The position numbers and the translations under genes were made by a program. The notes under the pieces were generated by a model. The model was not told where the DNA came from. It saw only the letters and a list, made by a program, of their open reading frames with translations, and ran no database searches. A DNA stretch of 64,000 bases, from NCBI RefSeq assembly GCF_009017415.1, contig NC_092407.1, forward strand, positions 4,712,001-4,776,000. Reading direction: 5' to 3'. Below, piece by piece: positions 1 through 12,382 of this stretch (its first letter is position 1; every line of letters starts with the position of its first letter). Source of the stretch: Aspergillus flavus. Its lineage: Eukaryota > Ascomycota > Eurotiomycetes > Eurotiales > Aspergillaceae.

Positions 1-131
1 TTTTGGTGCGCAATAACCTTGCTCATAATCCGGGTGATAGTGGCCAAGATTACCAGGATCATGAGTATGATGCTCAATATCACGACGCCTTTCCCGCGGT
101 CTGGCGTGCCATCTGGTACGTCTAGAGCCAT
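1..131 (-). CDS. N-terminus of a multi-pass membrane protein (rhodopsin-like fungal family?), cut by window edge
   Basis: Reading the minus strand from the ATG at 131 gives 43 codons with no stop up to the window edge. The peptide starts MALDVPDGTPDRGKG and then has one long hydrophobic stretch (VVILSIILMILVILATI) followed by TRIMSK. This matches the start of fungal multi-pass membrane proteins of the rhodopsin/SAT4-like type, which often begin with a short polar leader and a first helix. The remainder, and therefore the family, lies outside the window. It is divergent from the acyltransferase at 1379 with about 1.2 kb between them, so it may or may not belong to the polyketide locus. Family assignment is inference from a short segment. 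Confidence 0.45.
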   Translation of the reverse strand, partial: MALDVPDGTPDRGKGVVILSIILMILVILATITRIMSKVIAHQ

Positions 132-1378
132 ATTGGTTACTCGTGTTTGTCCGGGGTTATGGGAAGAGAAGCGACGTGGAAGCAAAATGTACGTGGACGA
201 AAATGAACAGCAAAGGGATCTTACGGACTTGAAAATAGTCTGGTCAGCTTGCACTGGCATGTACGGAGTAGTGAGTCGTCATGCATGCTTGTCCTTGCTT
301 AACCTGCAGAATCAGCCCCCATCGGGATAAATTGCGCCTCGTCTGGCCCCTCCATTAATTCTGACGAGGGAGGGAGGGGCAGGATTGTAGAGAGTAATGA
401 GCGAATGAAAGTTAATCAGTCGTCCTGTCAGCATTTCATTGCTTATGCCCCTTGCGGTGGGGGCGATGGTCTAAGTTGATTGACTAAATCCAGCTTGTGA
501 TAGGAAGTGGGTCAGCTTACGGCCTGCCATTAGTTAGTCCTCGCAGTGTTAATCATACTCCGCCATTTTTAACATTCCGCATCCAAGTATTCCCACCGCT
601 CGGAAGATCCTTGTTCTATTTTAATAATGTTCGCTATTATCTAGTTTTGGAGTGAAAAATCGAACTCAAAATTGATATTATCTTATTTTTTTTTCTCAGA
701 GTACCGCGAAATTAACTTCCAGAGTTCTCAATGCTGTTAATATAGCAGTAATATATCACAATTCTGAGTAGCTACATTGATTCGCTCGGTTAGATTTGAT
801 TTCATATGCTTTATTGATTTATTCATTCATCTTGTTAACTTATTACATTTATCTCGCTTTATTTTGTACTGCTCAACCTACCACTTTCCAGGTCGAAGGA
901 CTAAAATGCTTGGATCTCCTAAAATACCAAGCAAGTTCATAAGCGCCGACAGGGTGAAATCACGTCGGCGGCTAAAGGGACGCCGTTGTCAGGCGACTTT
1001 GCCGATCTGCACTCAATTGGGCCACAAGCCCGTGCTGACTGGATTGCCGAGGACTGGACAGGAACTCACGGCACAGCCCGTGCGGAGGTTTCCAGGCCCA
1101 CTTGAGGCAAAGGATAGCCAGGATGAACTACCGAGTATGGCCGGAGATCACAGCACGGCCCCCTGAGGGGAGTATCAGGAACACAAAGAAAAGGTATACA
1201 AGGGTGCAGAGCCAAGGCTGCCTAAATACCCTGCCCAGCAATCCTCGGGGCTGATTTAAGATTCTCATAATCCAAATGGATCACCCGCCATATTTCTCAT
1301 CAATTTTTCTCCATCTCCTAGATCGCGACACTTCCTCCTCAACCTATCTGTTCCACAAACAAGGACTACTGAGCAGTC
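132..1378. other. Intergenic region between membrane protein and acyltransferase
   Basis: No convincing gene is seen. Open frames at 777-1166 and 1276-1548 have no recognisable domain, and the second overlaps the start of the acyltransferase in another frame. A T-rich stretch lies near 660-700. The region should hold the divergent promoters of the two flanking genes. Confidence 0.5.
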
Positions 1379-2710
1379 ATGAGCTGGACAAAAGTATCAG
1401 AACGCCGCTGGGAGCGCCCTGTCACCGGAATGGAGGGATATTTTGTCTATACGGGATCGGTGTCAGCCGCTCACTGCGATGGCCGCCACCAGTACACCAT
1501 CTTCTCCAAGCTGAAGATCGATCTCGGTATCAGTCCGGCGGACGTTGAATCCGCACTGAAGCGCGCCTGGAAGCGGCTACGGTCTGAGCAGCCCCAGATC
1601 GCCACCACAGTTGATGGGACGACGATGGTGTATGAGGTTCCTGATGAGGCAGCTTTGCAGGAGTGGCTGGCCTCAACCTTTGTTGTCTCATCTGCTGCAG
1701 ATGCGGAGGATTTATACCGCAATGCTGAGCCTATCAAGCAGGTTACACTGTATTATATTCCGAAGTCATCGGAGCTTGTACTGCGTGCTCAGCATTACAC
1801 AATTGACGGCACCGGTACACTACTCCTCTGGGATCGCTATTTGACAGCCTTGGCAACCCCAGCCGAGGAGGTCACATTTGGTGACGAGCATACCCGACTG
1901 GCCCCCTCCATTGAGGATGTGCTCAAGGTCTCCGAGCCGACGGCGGAAGAAACCGAGAAGGCCACGGCTCTCCTCATGAGCTATGCGACCAAAGCTCCGG
2001 GTGTTGGCCCCATTTCCAAAGTTGGCACCGTGCCTGCTGGCCGGTCCCAAAATGCAGAAGTGACTTTCCCGACGCGGACAACGGAAGCAATTATCAAGGT
2101 ATGCAAGGAGAAGGGCATCAGCGTTACCTCGGCCGTACATGCAGCCTACATCCAGGCGATTATCAAACACGCTAATCCAAACGGCACATTGTCCCGCTAT
2201 GTCAGCTTAGGGCTGTTCAACCTGCGGCCCTACCTGCCGAAACCATACAGCACAAGCGAGTACGCGGCTTCGGTCTACTACACACCTCTTCCTTTGGACT
2301 TTGACCTCCCTGCCCCATTCTGGGAGACAGCCCATTTACTGGATAAGTACTACCGGACCACGGTGAAGGATGATCCTGAGATCCTGCCCCTGCACACACA
2401 CATGACACGCATCCTCTGCCAAGCTTCCCAGATGCCTGAGTACCAGGGGCTCATTCCCGGCGATGCACAGGTCAGCAGCCTGGGCATCGTCGAGCGGTAT
2501 GTGCAACACAGGTATGGCAACACTGTCAAGGTTCTGGACGTGAAAATGGGTGTCGACGTTGTTCTCGGTATGTCCATGTTTTTCATTTACACGTTCTACG
2601 ACCAGCTGCGGCTTGTGTACAGCTTCAACGATGGGTATGAGGAACCGGCACATATCAGCATGTACCTGGAGGAGGTTCAGAAAATTTTAATCGAGGAACT
2701 GTTGGCGTGA
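1379..2710 (+). CDS. Condensation-domain-like acyltransferase (TRI3 / 15-O-acetyltransferase type)
   Basis: An uninterrupted 443-codon frame starting MSWTKVSERR. It carries a HxxxDG acyltransferase motif (H139-Y-T-I-D143-G144) in the setting QHYTIDGTGTLLLWDRYL, as in the fungal TRI3-like acetyltransferases and the related condensation/BAHD fold. The family uses an acyl-CoA or acyl-carrier donor to esterify a hydroxyl or amine. The C-terminal half (SLGIVERYVQHRYGN..., VLDVKMGVDVV) fits the second lobe with the active-site channel. Length is close to the usual 440-520 residues. No signal peptide or membrane helix is seen, so it is probably cytosolic. It lies 0.94 kb upstream of, and co-oriented with, the highly reducing PKS, which makes acylation of the polyketide the likely job. 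The ATG at 1379 is the first in frame. The substrate cannot be told from sequence. Confidence 0.75.
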   Translation: MSWTKVSERRWERPVTGMEGYFVYTGSVSAAHCDGRHQYTIFSKLKIDLGISPADVESALKRAWKRLRSEQPQIATTVDGTTMVYEVPDEAALQEWLASTFVVSSAADAEDLYRNAEPIKQVTLYYIPKSSELVLRAQHYTIDGTGTLLLWDRYLTALATPAEEVTFGDEHTRLAPSIEDVLKVSEPTAEETEKATALLMSYATKAPGVGPISKVGTVPAGRSQNAEVTFPTRTTEAIIKVCKEKGISVTSAVHAAYIQAIIKHANPNGTLSRYVSLGLFNLRPYLPKPYSTSEYAASVYYTPLPLDFDLPAPFWETAHLLDKYYRTTVKDDPEILPLHTHMTRILCQASQMPEYQGLIPGDAQVSSLGIVERYVQHRYGNTVKVLDVKMGVDVVLGMSMFFIYTFYDQLRLVYSFNDGYEEPAHISMYLEEVQKILIEELLA

Positions 2711-3649
2711 TACGGGTACTAGCTAGGATCCCACCTGAAGTAAGTACATGACATGGCGCCATAGCATACCTACAGCAAACAATCATAAATCAATAAAATG
2801 GGTATCCTTTTTTCTTTTCCTTTTCTAAAAAAAAAAAAAAAAAAGAAAAAGAAAAGAAAAGAAAAGAAAAAAGTCTTGACGGCTTTAACCGCCCATGTAC
2901 ATCACTTTATTTCCACTTCGTTCTGGGAATGATACGGGCTTATGGGTGTCAGACTGCTCATTACTTGAATTTGCCCTATAACCTGCGCCAAAAGCCTGCA
3001 TTACGTAGTTATGCGACCTCTATAGGGTGAGCTAAGCATTTACGTACCTTATCTTGGTTGAAGCTGATGATCTCCCAAATCCTTACTGCGCTATTATTAG
3101 CTAAATATATCTTTGTACTGAGATGGCACAAGCCATCCAGATTCCTCATAATTGTCACTCACGCGATGGTAATCGCGTGCATTATGCAAGGGATTGCATA
3201 ATATCATTTGATTTGTCACTTCTAAATGTAGCGCCTATAGTGCTATTGGTATAGTTTATCTATTCTGCGCGAAGCACGACTGGGCTGTGTAGTGCGGGCA
3301 TGCGGAGTTCTGCAAGGGAGAGTAGAGTGCCTTAGTATTATGGCCCCCACGTGCACGGGTCGGGGTGGGGGCTGAACGCTCCAGACTGTCGATCATTCGG
3401 CGCATGTAAGCGCCCATATCTGCCTCACCGTCTCTCAAATTCTCAGCTTCTGATCTAGAGCGCTGTGTTTCGTCCCATTGGGTATTTGCCAAGTTGTGGG
3501 CGCCGGTCCACTTTGAAAATGGGACTCGGCATACATCTGTATAATATGGCTATGCGCGCACTCGCGGAAAGGGATAAGAAGGCCATGTCTATCGCCCTTG
3601 CACATAATATAGGAAGCATTTTATTCAGGACCATATACTACAGTTGACG
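2711..3649. other. Intergenic region upstream of the PKS, with A-rich low-complexity tract
   Basis: Holds the 3' end of the acyltransferase gene and the PKS promoter. A homopurine tract at about 2826-2874 (run of A, then AAAAG repeats) is simple sequence. No gene is seen; the frame at 3256-3492 on the minus strand has no family likeness. Confidence 0.6.
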
Positions 3650-6600
3650 ATGCAGTTACCCATCGATGAAGCAACGCCATTAGAGAACGGCCATACTGAG
3701 ACGGCCGCGTCAAATAATAAATCCATTGCTATTGTTGGCATTGGTAAGTGTTATGATATCACTATCAACATGGCCGAACCATTGACGAATATACCCCAGG
3801 CTGCCGATTCCCTGGCGACATTTCTAGTCCGTCCGAGTTATGGGATTTTCTAGCGGAAGAGCGTTCAGCAGCTGGCAAAGTACCCAAGTCACGGTTTAAC
3901 GCTGACAGCTTTCACGGGAGCAAGGATGAGCCGTCCACCACAGTAGCATTGGGTGGGTGCTTCCTGCAGGAAGACATTCGAAACTTTGACAACCAGTTCT
4001 TTGGCATCCACAACCGGGAAGCTGCGGATATGGATCCACAGCAGCGGAAGCTGCTTGAAGTTGTCTTTGAGAGCTTCGAAAGCGCTGGAGTTACTCTGGA
4101 CGATGTGTCGGGTGCGAATGTGGGGTGTTATGGTGCGCAGGCAGCCGGTTGGATTTCTGTTAATTGTTTCGCACACTGACAAGACTTCAGTCGCTTCATT
4201 CACGCCGGATTTTATCGCCATGCAGACCAAAGATGTGGAGAACATGACCAGATTCACTCACCTGGGTATGGGAGCAACACTCCTCGGAAACAGAATTAGC
4301 CATGTGTTTAACATGAAAGGGCCGAGTTGCGTGGTAGACACGGCATGCTCTTCGTCCTTCTACGCATTACATATGGCCTGTTCTGCTTTGGAAAACGGCG
4401 AGTGTGATGCCGCCGTGGTGGCTGGTGTCAATCTTATTCAGACTCCAGAGGTGCACGTTGGGACCTCACTGGGTGGTGTTCTTTCACCGGCTTCAAAGTG
4501 TCAAACGTTTGATTCTTCCGCTGATGGGTAAGTCAACGCTCCTTCGCCCTGCTCTGTCTGATACCACCAAACGGGCAAGCCTGGTTGACTGACCATACGG
4601 GGGCCAGGTACGCTCGAGCCGATGGCGTCGGTGCGCTCTATATCAAGCGACTGGACGATGCCATCCGTGATAAGGATGCGATTCGTTCCATCATCCGCTC
4701 AACCGCAGTGAACAGCAACGGCCGAACACCGGGCATCTCACAGCCTAGTGTTGATGGACAGGAGGCGGTTATCCGCAAGGCCTATGCTCGTGCCGGACTG
4801 AATCCAAGAGAAACTGCCTACGTCGAGGTCCATGGTACTGGCACAAGTGTCGGAGACCCGATTGAAGTTGAAGGACTTTCTCGTGTATTCCGCAAAGATC
4901 AGCGCCATCGGCCGATGCTGATCGGTGGTGTCAAGCCGAACCTGGGACACGGCGAGGCTTCGAGTGGTTTGCTCAGCATCATGAAAGCTAGTCTCTCGCT
5001 CGAGAGGCGGCAGATTCCTGCTACCATCAGCGTAAAGCAGATTAATCCCAAGATTAAAACAGAAGAATGGGGAGTAGAGATTGTCACTCGCATGACGGAC
5101 TTCCCATCCGAATGCAGCCCACGCCGTATCAGTATCAATTCGTTCGGCTTTGGCGGCGCCAACGCTCACGGGATTCTGGAAGAGCCCGGTCGTCAGACCA
5201 ACAAAGTGTCTTGTAGACAGGCTATGCCAAGGAGGGGTGATTTAACAGGCACTATGAATGGCCAGTCTGACAGCCGTATCAGCAATGGCATAAACGGGTT
5301 CAACGGACACAATGTGTCCTCTTCGATGCCATATTTGCTCCCATTATCTGCAAACAAGCTATCATCTCTGCAGGGGCGAGTTGAGAGACTGTCTAAAGTG
5401 GACTTCTCAGCCGTTTCCATTGCCGATCTTGCCTACACTCTCGGCCAACGGCGGTCGCATCTCGGTCTGCGTGGTTATGTTATTGCCCGACAAGCAACCC
5501 TTGCTCAAGATTTCCACGTCGAAAATTTTACACTAGCCGATTCAGACAGAAACCTGACGGATAACAAGTTTGCGTTTGTTTTCACCGGGCAAGGTGCGCA
5601 GTGGAAGGGGATGGCCCGCGAGCTCTTACATTTCCCAATCTTCGCAGACACTATTCGGCAGCTCGATCATGAACTAAGCACCTTGGCTTATGCCCCTGAG
5701 TGGAAGATATGCGACGTTTTAATGGATGATTCGGAGGACTGTCCATTGAATCTGGCAGCCTTCGCACAACCCATCACCACTGCTGTGCAGATAGGTCTAG
5801 TCAACGTCTTGCGATCCTGGTCTATTCTTCCACAGGGCGTCATTGGACACTCATCGGGTGAGATTGCAGCAGGATATGCAGCAGGTCTTCTAACAGCTCG
5901 CGAGGCTATTATCATAGCGTATTACAGAGGCTACTCCGTGACAAGCTCAGCGCCTGAAGGTGCAATGGCTGCTGTGGGGCTGCACTGTGATGATGCGCAT
6001 GAGTGGATCACTAGGTTTGACTTCAATGCGAATCTAAAGGTGGCATGCATCAATTCGCCACAGAGTGTGACAATAAGTGGGGACAGCGAATGCATTGATA
6101 CTATCTTAGCATCCTTACGGGCTGAAGGTGTGTTTGCTCGTAAGCTGAAGACCGACGGCAAGGCTTATCACTCCCATCACATGGCTGTCATTGGCACCAT
6201 GTATGAGAAGTTACTGAAGAAGGCTTTGAGCTTTGAGAAGCAAGCTTCCCTTGATCTCGAACAGCAGGACATCCACATGTACTCCACTGTTGTGTGCGAG
6301 GAAGTTCAAAGCAAGGCTGTCCGCACAGCAGCGTACTGGCGGGCAAACCTGGAGTCTCCTGTCCGGTTCAGCGAAGGCCTTACATTCCTGTCTGAGATGA
6401 TGGGCCAGTGTACGTTCGTTGAGCTCGGACCACATGCGGCCCTAAAATTGCCCATCATGCAGACCCTTGGAAAGTCTACTTCCTACCTTGCCACCCTCAA
6501 CCGAGGACAGGATTCTTCAGTATCGCTACTTAACGTAGTTGGCCAGCTCTTTGTCCAGGGGTTCAAAGTGGACTTCTCAAAGTTTAATCACACATGCACC

Positions 6601-9600
6601 CATGACACACCTAGATTCATTTATGACTTACCGACGTATCCATGGCACTATGAGAAACCACCGTGGAATGAATCACGGATTAGCCGCGAATGGCGCAATA
6701 CCACACACCCCAGGCACGAACTCTTAGGAAGAGAGGTGCCTGGCGGAAACAAGACCACGTTTGGATGGCGGAACCTCCTGCAAGTGGAAAATGTTCCATG
6801 GCTACGTGACCATAAGCTTGGCGACACAGTTGTCTTTCCAGCCACCGGATACCTATCCATGGCTGTGGAGGCATTGATGCAAAAGGCTTTGCCTGTTGGG
6901 GCGGATGGTGCGGGAAAGTCCGTAGCTCTTCGGCATGTCGACTTGTTAAAGGCTCTTCCATTGCCGGAGCAGGGATCAGTCGAGCTCTATACGGAGCTTC
7001 GTCCACTCGCAATCTCAAATATCAGAGACTCGAAGTTCTGGTGGGAATTCCAGATATCCTCCATCTCTGACGACGGCCCCACTGTTCGGGCCAAAGGCTC
7101 GATAAGGCTGGAACCAATAGCTGCGTGCGGTACACAGCTCCCATCCAGAGAATGTCGCCTGGCTCCCCAATCCAGGAAGCTGTGGTATGAGAGTATCGCT
7201 GATAGTGGTCTTGCATTTGGACCAACCTTCCAACACATGCACGACATCCACACACCTGATCCCAAAGGCGTATTGTATGCAGAGGCCCGGACACGGACCC
7301 TTGCCCCGGCTATTGAGGGAGCACAGGCCCGCCCCCGGTACCTCATACATCCTGTATTGTTGGACAACCTCTTCCAGGTCGCCCTTATTGCATGCACTGG
7401 CGGCTTTATCCACTCGATGGTTGGTAAAGTACCCACCAGGCTTGGAAGTGTAAGGATCAGCTTGCCATCTAGCCCTACTGATGAAGGGGCAATTCGCTCT
7501 ACCTCCAAGGTGACTGGCCAATCTACCAATAAAATCGACAGCGCCTTGTTCGATGGTCAACAGAAGCTGGTGGCGCATTTCAAAGATGTAGACGTCACCG
7601 CGTATATAGGAACCGAAAGGATGGAGGTGCGACATCCCATAACGCGAGTGACTTGGAAGCCCGACATTGCTCAAGTACACGATAGTGCCACTTTCTCATC
7701 AGCACTTGACCATGTTCTGTGTCAGTCTGATTTGGGGTCTTTCGGGTCCAAGGCCAACATGCTGGCAGCCCTTGACTTGATCGTGCATAAGAACCCAGAC
7801 GCGCATATCCTATGCCTCTCGACCGACTTATCCCTCATTACGCTGTCATTTTTGGAGGTCCTTGACGCATCAAGTATCTACAGACGTTTCAATTCATTCT
7901 CCATTGGGCGCTTATCCTCGGATGGGGGACTTGAAGTTGCTGAGGTCCGCAACTTCATCATGCCCTTAGGGCTTCGATCATTGCAGTATCGGATGGCATC
8001 ATCAGGTGACCACTTCGGTTTGGTAATTCTAGGGGCCGATATCGCCGTGGTGGATAGGCTAGGCTCCCACACTGATGGCGAGACTATCTTCCTTGCACCT
8101 GATGTCGACAGCACCCGGAAGCATGATACATTTTCAGTCCTAAGCTCACGATCGGAAACAGCAAAGAATGTGCATATTCTTCGCCCAGCACCGACAACGA
8201 ACGGCTCCTCTACTCCAGATTTCGACAACGTTGTGTTCATCTGCCGAACACCGAAACATCCGGCCGATGACCACCTGGCTGGTCATTTGAGTGATGATCT
8301 AGGCGTGCCTATTAAGCCAGTCGCTTTAACAGACCTAGCAGACTCGCCAATTCCTCCCAATTCATTGGTAATCTCTACAGCTGAGCTGGAAAGGTCCGTC
8401 CTTGCTGGGGCAGTCCCACAGGGGGAGTTTGATGGTTTCAAACAGATGATTGAACACGCAGCATGGATTGTCTGGATTACGGGGTCTGGAGTACATGAGG
8501 AATTTAATCCAACACTTTCCCTGTTCGCGGGCTTTGCTCGAGCTGTGGTGATTGAACAACCCTCGACTAAGATCTTCTCACTCGAGTTGGATCCAACAAC
8601 AGATGCCGCAGGGATTTCACGGCACGTAACAAAGATAGTTCAAAATGGGAAGAATGCGATCAATGATTGCGAGTATATTGACAATGGTTCTCATCTCCTG
8701 ATCAGTCGCATAGTTCCCGACGAGCGCATGAACAGAGAATTCCGTACACGACAAAACGGGCTCGCATCTCCTATGTCACTCGGAAGTGTTGGAAATGCTG
8801 CTTTGTCTGTGCGAAAACCTGGCCAGCTGAGCACGACACAGTTTGTTAAACGGCCTTACCCAAGCCTTTCGACTTTGGCCGCTGATGAGGTGGTCGTTAA
8901 GGTCTCTTGTGTTGGTCTTAATGCCAAAGATGTTAACGCACTCTCAGGTCATGTCCAGACTACAGATGCACGGTGTAGCTTGGAATGCACAGGTCACATT
9001 GTTGCTATGGGCTCTGACGTGCGCGACCTTAATATCGGGGACAAAGTGGCTGTCATGTATCCTGGTTACTTCGGCACATACGAGACCGTTCCAGCCTGGA
9101 GCTGTGTTCAGCTTCGCGATGACGAGGATCTGCGCACCATGGCATCTGTCATGATGGTCTTCTCGACGGCCATGCATGCCCTTTACCACCGAGCCAATCT
9201 CCAACCCGGGGAAACGATCCTCATCCACTCCGCCGCAGGAGGTGTTGGTATTGCCACAATACAACTAGCCAAACTGATAGGCGCTGAGATCTTCGCGACC
9301 GTCGGGACGGAGGAGAAAAAAAAATATTTAATCGAGCACTTCGGACTCACCCCCGACCATATATTCAACTCCCGCGACTCGAGCTTTGCGTCGAGCATCA
9401 AGTCCATCACAAATGGACGCGGAGTCGACGTCATCCTAAACTCGCTACTGGGCGAACTCCTGCACGAAAGCTGGGATTGTCTGGCAGATTTCGGCCGCTT
9501 TGTTGAAATCGGTAAACGGGACCTTCTTGACCAGGGCCGTCTCAATATGGAAATGTTCTCCCGCGGAACAACCTTCACGGCCTTTGATATGAGCATGCTA

Positions 9601-11001
9601 GCCGAATCGACATCTCCAGCACAGCACCGGGTTTATAAGGGTCTAGTGACTCGCGTCATCTCGCTCTTGCGAAGTGGGGATATCCATCCTATTGAGCCAC
9701 TATCCGTATTCAACGTTTCAGACATAGTACAGGCTTTTAACCACTTCAACAACGCAAAGCGCATGGGTAAGATTGTTATATCCTTCGAGGACCAGACCCA
9801 GATGATACCAGTCGTGCATGAGAAGTTCTCAACGCAGCTAGATCCCCATAAGAGCTACCTGCTCGTTGGATGCCTCGGCGGTCTAGGCCGCAGCGTATCA
9901 AAATGGATGATGAGCAGAGGCGCACGCAAATTCATCTTCCTCGGGCGCTCAGGAATCCAGAAACCAGCCGCCAAGCGTCTGATTGAAGAACTAGAGGAAC
10001 GCGGCGCACAATGCACCGTCATCAAAGGTGACATCACAAACTACACAGACGTCCACGAAGCGGTCGCAGCCACACCAACACCCCTCGGAGGTGTCATCCA
10101 AGCAGCGATGGGGCTCAACGAAGCCATCTTCAAACACATGCCACGGGAATACTGGCTCAACGGCACCGAAGCCAAAGTCCAAGGAACATGGAATCTCCAC
10201 AACGCTCTCTCCGCCCTAGACAAAGAGAAGGAACTCGACTTCTTCGTTTTAACCAGCTCCATATCCGGGAAACTAGGCACAGCGACCGAAAGCAACTACT
10301 GCGCGGCCAACAACTTCCTGGACGCATTTGCGCGGTACCGGCGTGGACTAGGCTTGAAAGCCGTCTCCCTTGGTTTAGGAATGGTCTCCGAGGTCGGGTA
10401 TTTGCACGAGCATCCGGAGATCGAGGACTTGCTTCTCCGTAAGGGTATCCGGCCTCTCACAGAAGACGAACTAGTTCAGATCTTTGACTTTGGGCTCACT
10501 CATCCTCCTACTTCGCTTCATCCCAATGATCTCATGCCTCAGTCACATATTCTGACGGGGCTGGAGGATACGGGTCTACAGGGTCACCGCAAGCAGGGCT
10601 ATGAGGGGTACTGGCAGTTTCTGAGCGATGCGCGGTTCGATGTGTTGACGTGTGCGCTCAGGCGTAATGCGGGGAAGTCTGCTCAGGGAAATAGCACGCA
10701 AGCGTCGGTTATCCAGGAGGCGATTACCTCGAATGACAGAGAGCAACTCATGGATGCGGTGAAGGTTGTTCTGGTGAAGAAACTTTCTAATATCATCCTG
10801 ACACCGGTGGATAAGATTGATGTCAAGCAGCCTTTACTGGATTTTGGGATGGATAGTATGTTGGCGGCAGAGCTCCGCCAGTATATCTTTGGTGCCATGG
10901 GGGTAGATGTGCCATTCTTGGATCTGATGGATAAGAAAACGAGTATATGCGGACTGGCAACCGTGGTCGCAGACAAATTGACGATTACTAGCAGTGACTA
11001 G
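3650..11001 (+). CDS. Highly reducing polyketide synthase (KS-AT-DH-degenerate MT-ER-KR-ACP)
   Basis: Four exons: 3650-3743, 3800-4132, 4191-4527 and 4608-11001, giving 2385 codons (an in-frame ATG at 3644 would add two). All three introns have GT-AG ends and restore KS motifs across the joins (GIG/CRFPGD, GCYVASFTPDF, DGYARADG). Domains in order: KS with C195 in DTACSSS, EVHGTGT and KPNLGHGEA; AT with S670 in GHSSGE; DH with H990 and D1174 (HPVLLDNLFQ); a region at the methyltransferase position without a SAM motif; ER with the SAAGGVGIA NADPH loop near 1796; KR with SSIS and Y2152 in SNYCAAN; and a C-terminal ACP with S2338 in DFGMDSM. It is an iterative type I enzyme making a reduced linear chain. 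There is no thioesterase or reductase domain, so release needs a partner, plausibly the acyltransferase 0.94 kb upstream. The product is unknown. Confidence 0.95.
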
Positions 11002-12382
11002 ATGGATAGGTGCAAGCAGTGAATAAACAGAATTGTCAACTGATAACATTTCATATTCTAGTAGGTTAAAGTATCCCACTCATTATTGCTGTCCATGCCG
11101 ACGCATCGGTATGACGATTCATGGAATACTAATTTGATGCTTAGGTGTGGAACGGATGGCGTTATGTGGACAACTGGCCACTCTGGGATCAAGTTGTTTC
11201 AGGAGAAATCAGCATCAAGTTCAAATCCCGTTGGAACTATAGCAATATGATGTCCGTCCACCTGAAATGGAAAAGGCAGAGAATCAAAGCGGGAAGAGAG
11301 GTTCAATTTATACCGCTTTGGCCTGCAGATCCCGCACGTCCTTCGCCTATGAGTGGCTTTATTGGATACGGAATCGACAACGCGCTGTTCAAAGCCTTCG
11401 TATTTAGATTGGGGGCTGATTTCCACTAGATCGTACACGAGGTTGATGTGGGGCTTTGCCCACTTGGCCGACGACGTGCTGGTGGTGGGTATATCACTAC
11501 TTGTCTAACCAGGTCAGATCAACTTTTTCTTTACTACACTGCGCTGCAATATTTATACTGGACGATTCTGTATCAAGATACAGGGAGTAGCGCGCAAGAC
11601 TAGCAGTGGGTTATCTTCGTGACTGTCCCCCTTGTATATGTAAAAGCTAATACAAGGGATATTCAAGACCAGTATTATAGTACAGCTGTCGCCGTATATA
11701 TAGAAATGGATATATACCCAGTCCATGGTTAATGCATTCCAATATAAGTGGTGTCAACGATATCCGAAAGCTGCTTCTGGGCCGGGGGCTGGTTTACAAT
11801 TCCGAATCCAAACCCAACCCTAAGGAAGTATGAAGTGGACATGGCCGTGGTAGTGGCCTGAAAGTCTTATGGCATGTATGCACTTGTTCAATTCTGAGGC
11901 CTAGATCTATTTCACATAGTAATAACAGTAGCGATATCCAAAAAGCCCAAATTACCCCAACGGCACATTGGAGCACGATAACATAGATAACAGCAAACTA
12001 GATTGTCTATTAAAAAAGTTAAAGTTATAGTAGTCTAAACTTTTATTCCACTCCCTATTAATAATGGTTCAACGGATATTATCTTTGAATTAGGGCTTGG
12101 TACCGGATATTAGAATGGGCTGTATTAGGACCTGACCCCCCTTGCTTTACTTTTAATACAATTAAAATGCCGGAGAACAAACCCCACAGTTCAATCCCTG
12201 TATGTGATTAATTCTTTACCCCTTGAAAACAAATTATAGGTTGTATTTAATAATTTAAGGACAAAGGGTCCTTAGCACATAACATAGAATGGCTAAGTAT
12301 TAGGCCTGATATCTTGCCAATGTCCCTTTAACAAGACTTCATATAGATTTGTTTATATATCAGGCTACCTCGATATCCCATA
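11002..12382. other. Gene-poor stretch downstream of the PKS, AT-rich toward its right end
   Basis: No gene is recognised. Open frames at 11145-11429 (+) and 11199-11438 (-) overlap on opposite strands without family motifs. From about 11500 the sequence becomes AT-rich, with short degenerate repeats. One copy of a repeat also found after the lipase starts near 11608. Confidence 0.5.
11590..11990 (+). repeat. Degenerate direct repeat, copy 1 (left of lipase gene)
   Basis: A 16-base identical block (GGGTTATCTTCGTGAC) at 11608-11623 recurs at 13889-13904. A second shared block (AAAGTCTT) at 11861-11868 recurs at 14136-14143, so the internal spacing is nearly the same in both copies (253 versus 247 bases). 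Similar but diverged sequence (GAATCC-AAACCC..., AGTGGAC) lies between the blocks. Boundaries are approximate. Confidence 0.5.

Noticed and set aside
777..1166. Open frame upstream of the acyltransferase
   Set aside because: No family motif, and it lies in the expected promoter region.
2826..2874. A/AAAAG tract considered as a polyadenylated retrogene end
   Set aside because: No flanking target-site duplication or intronless gene copy; simple sequence explains it.
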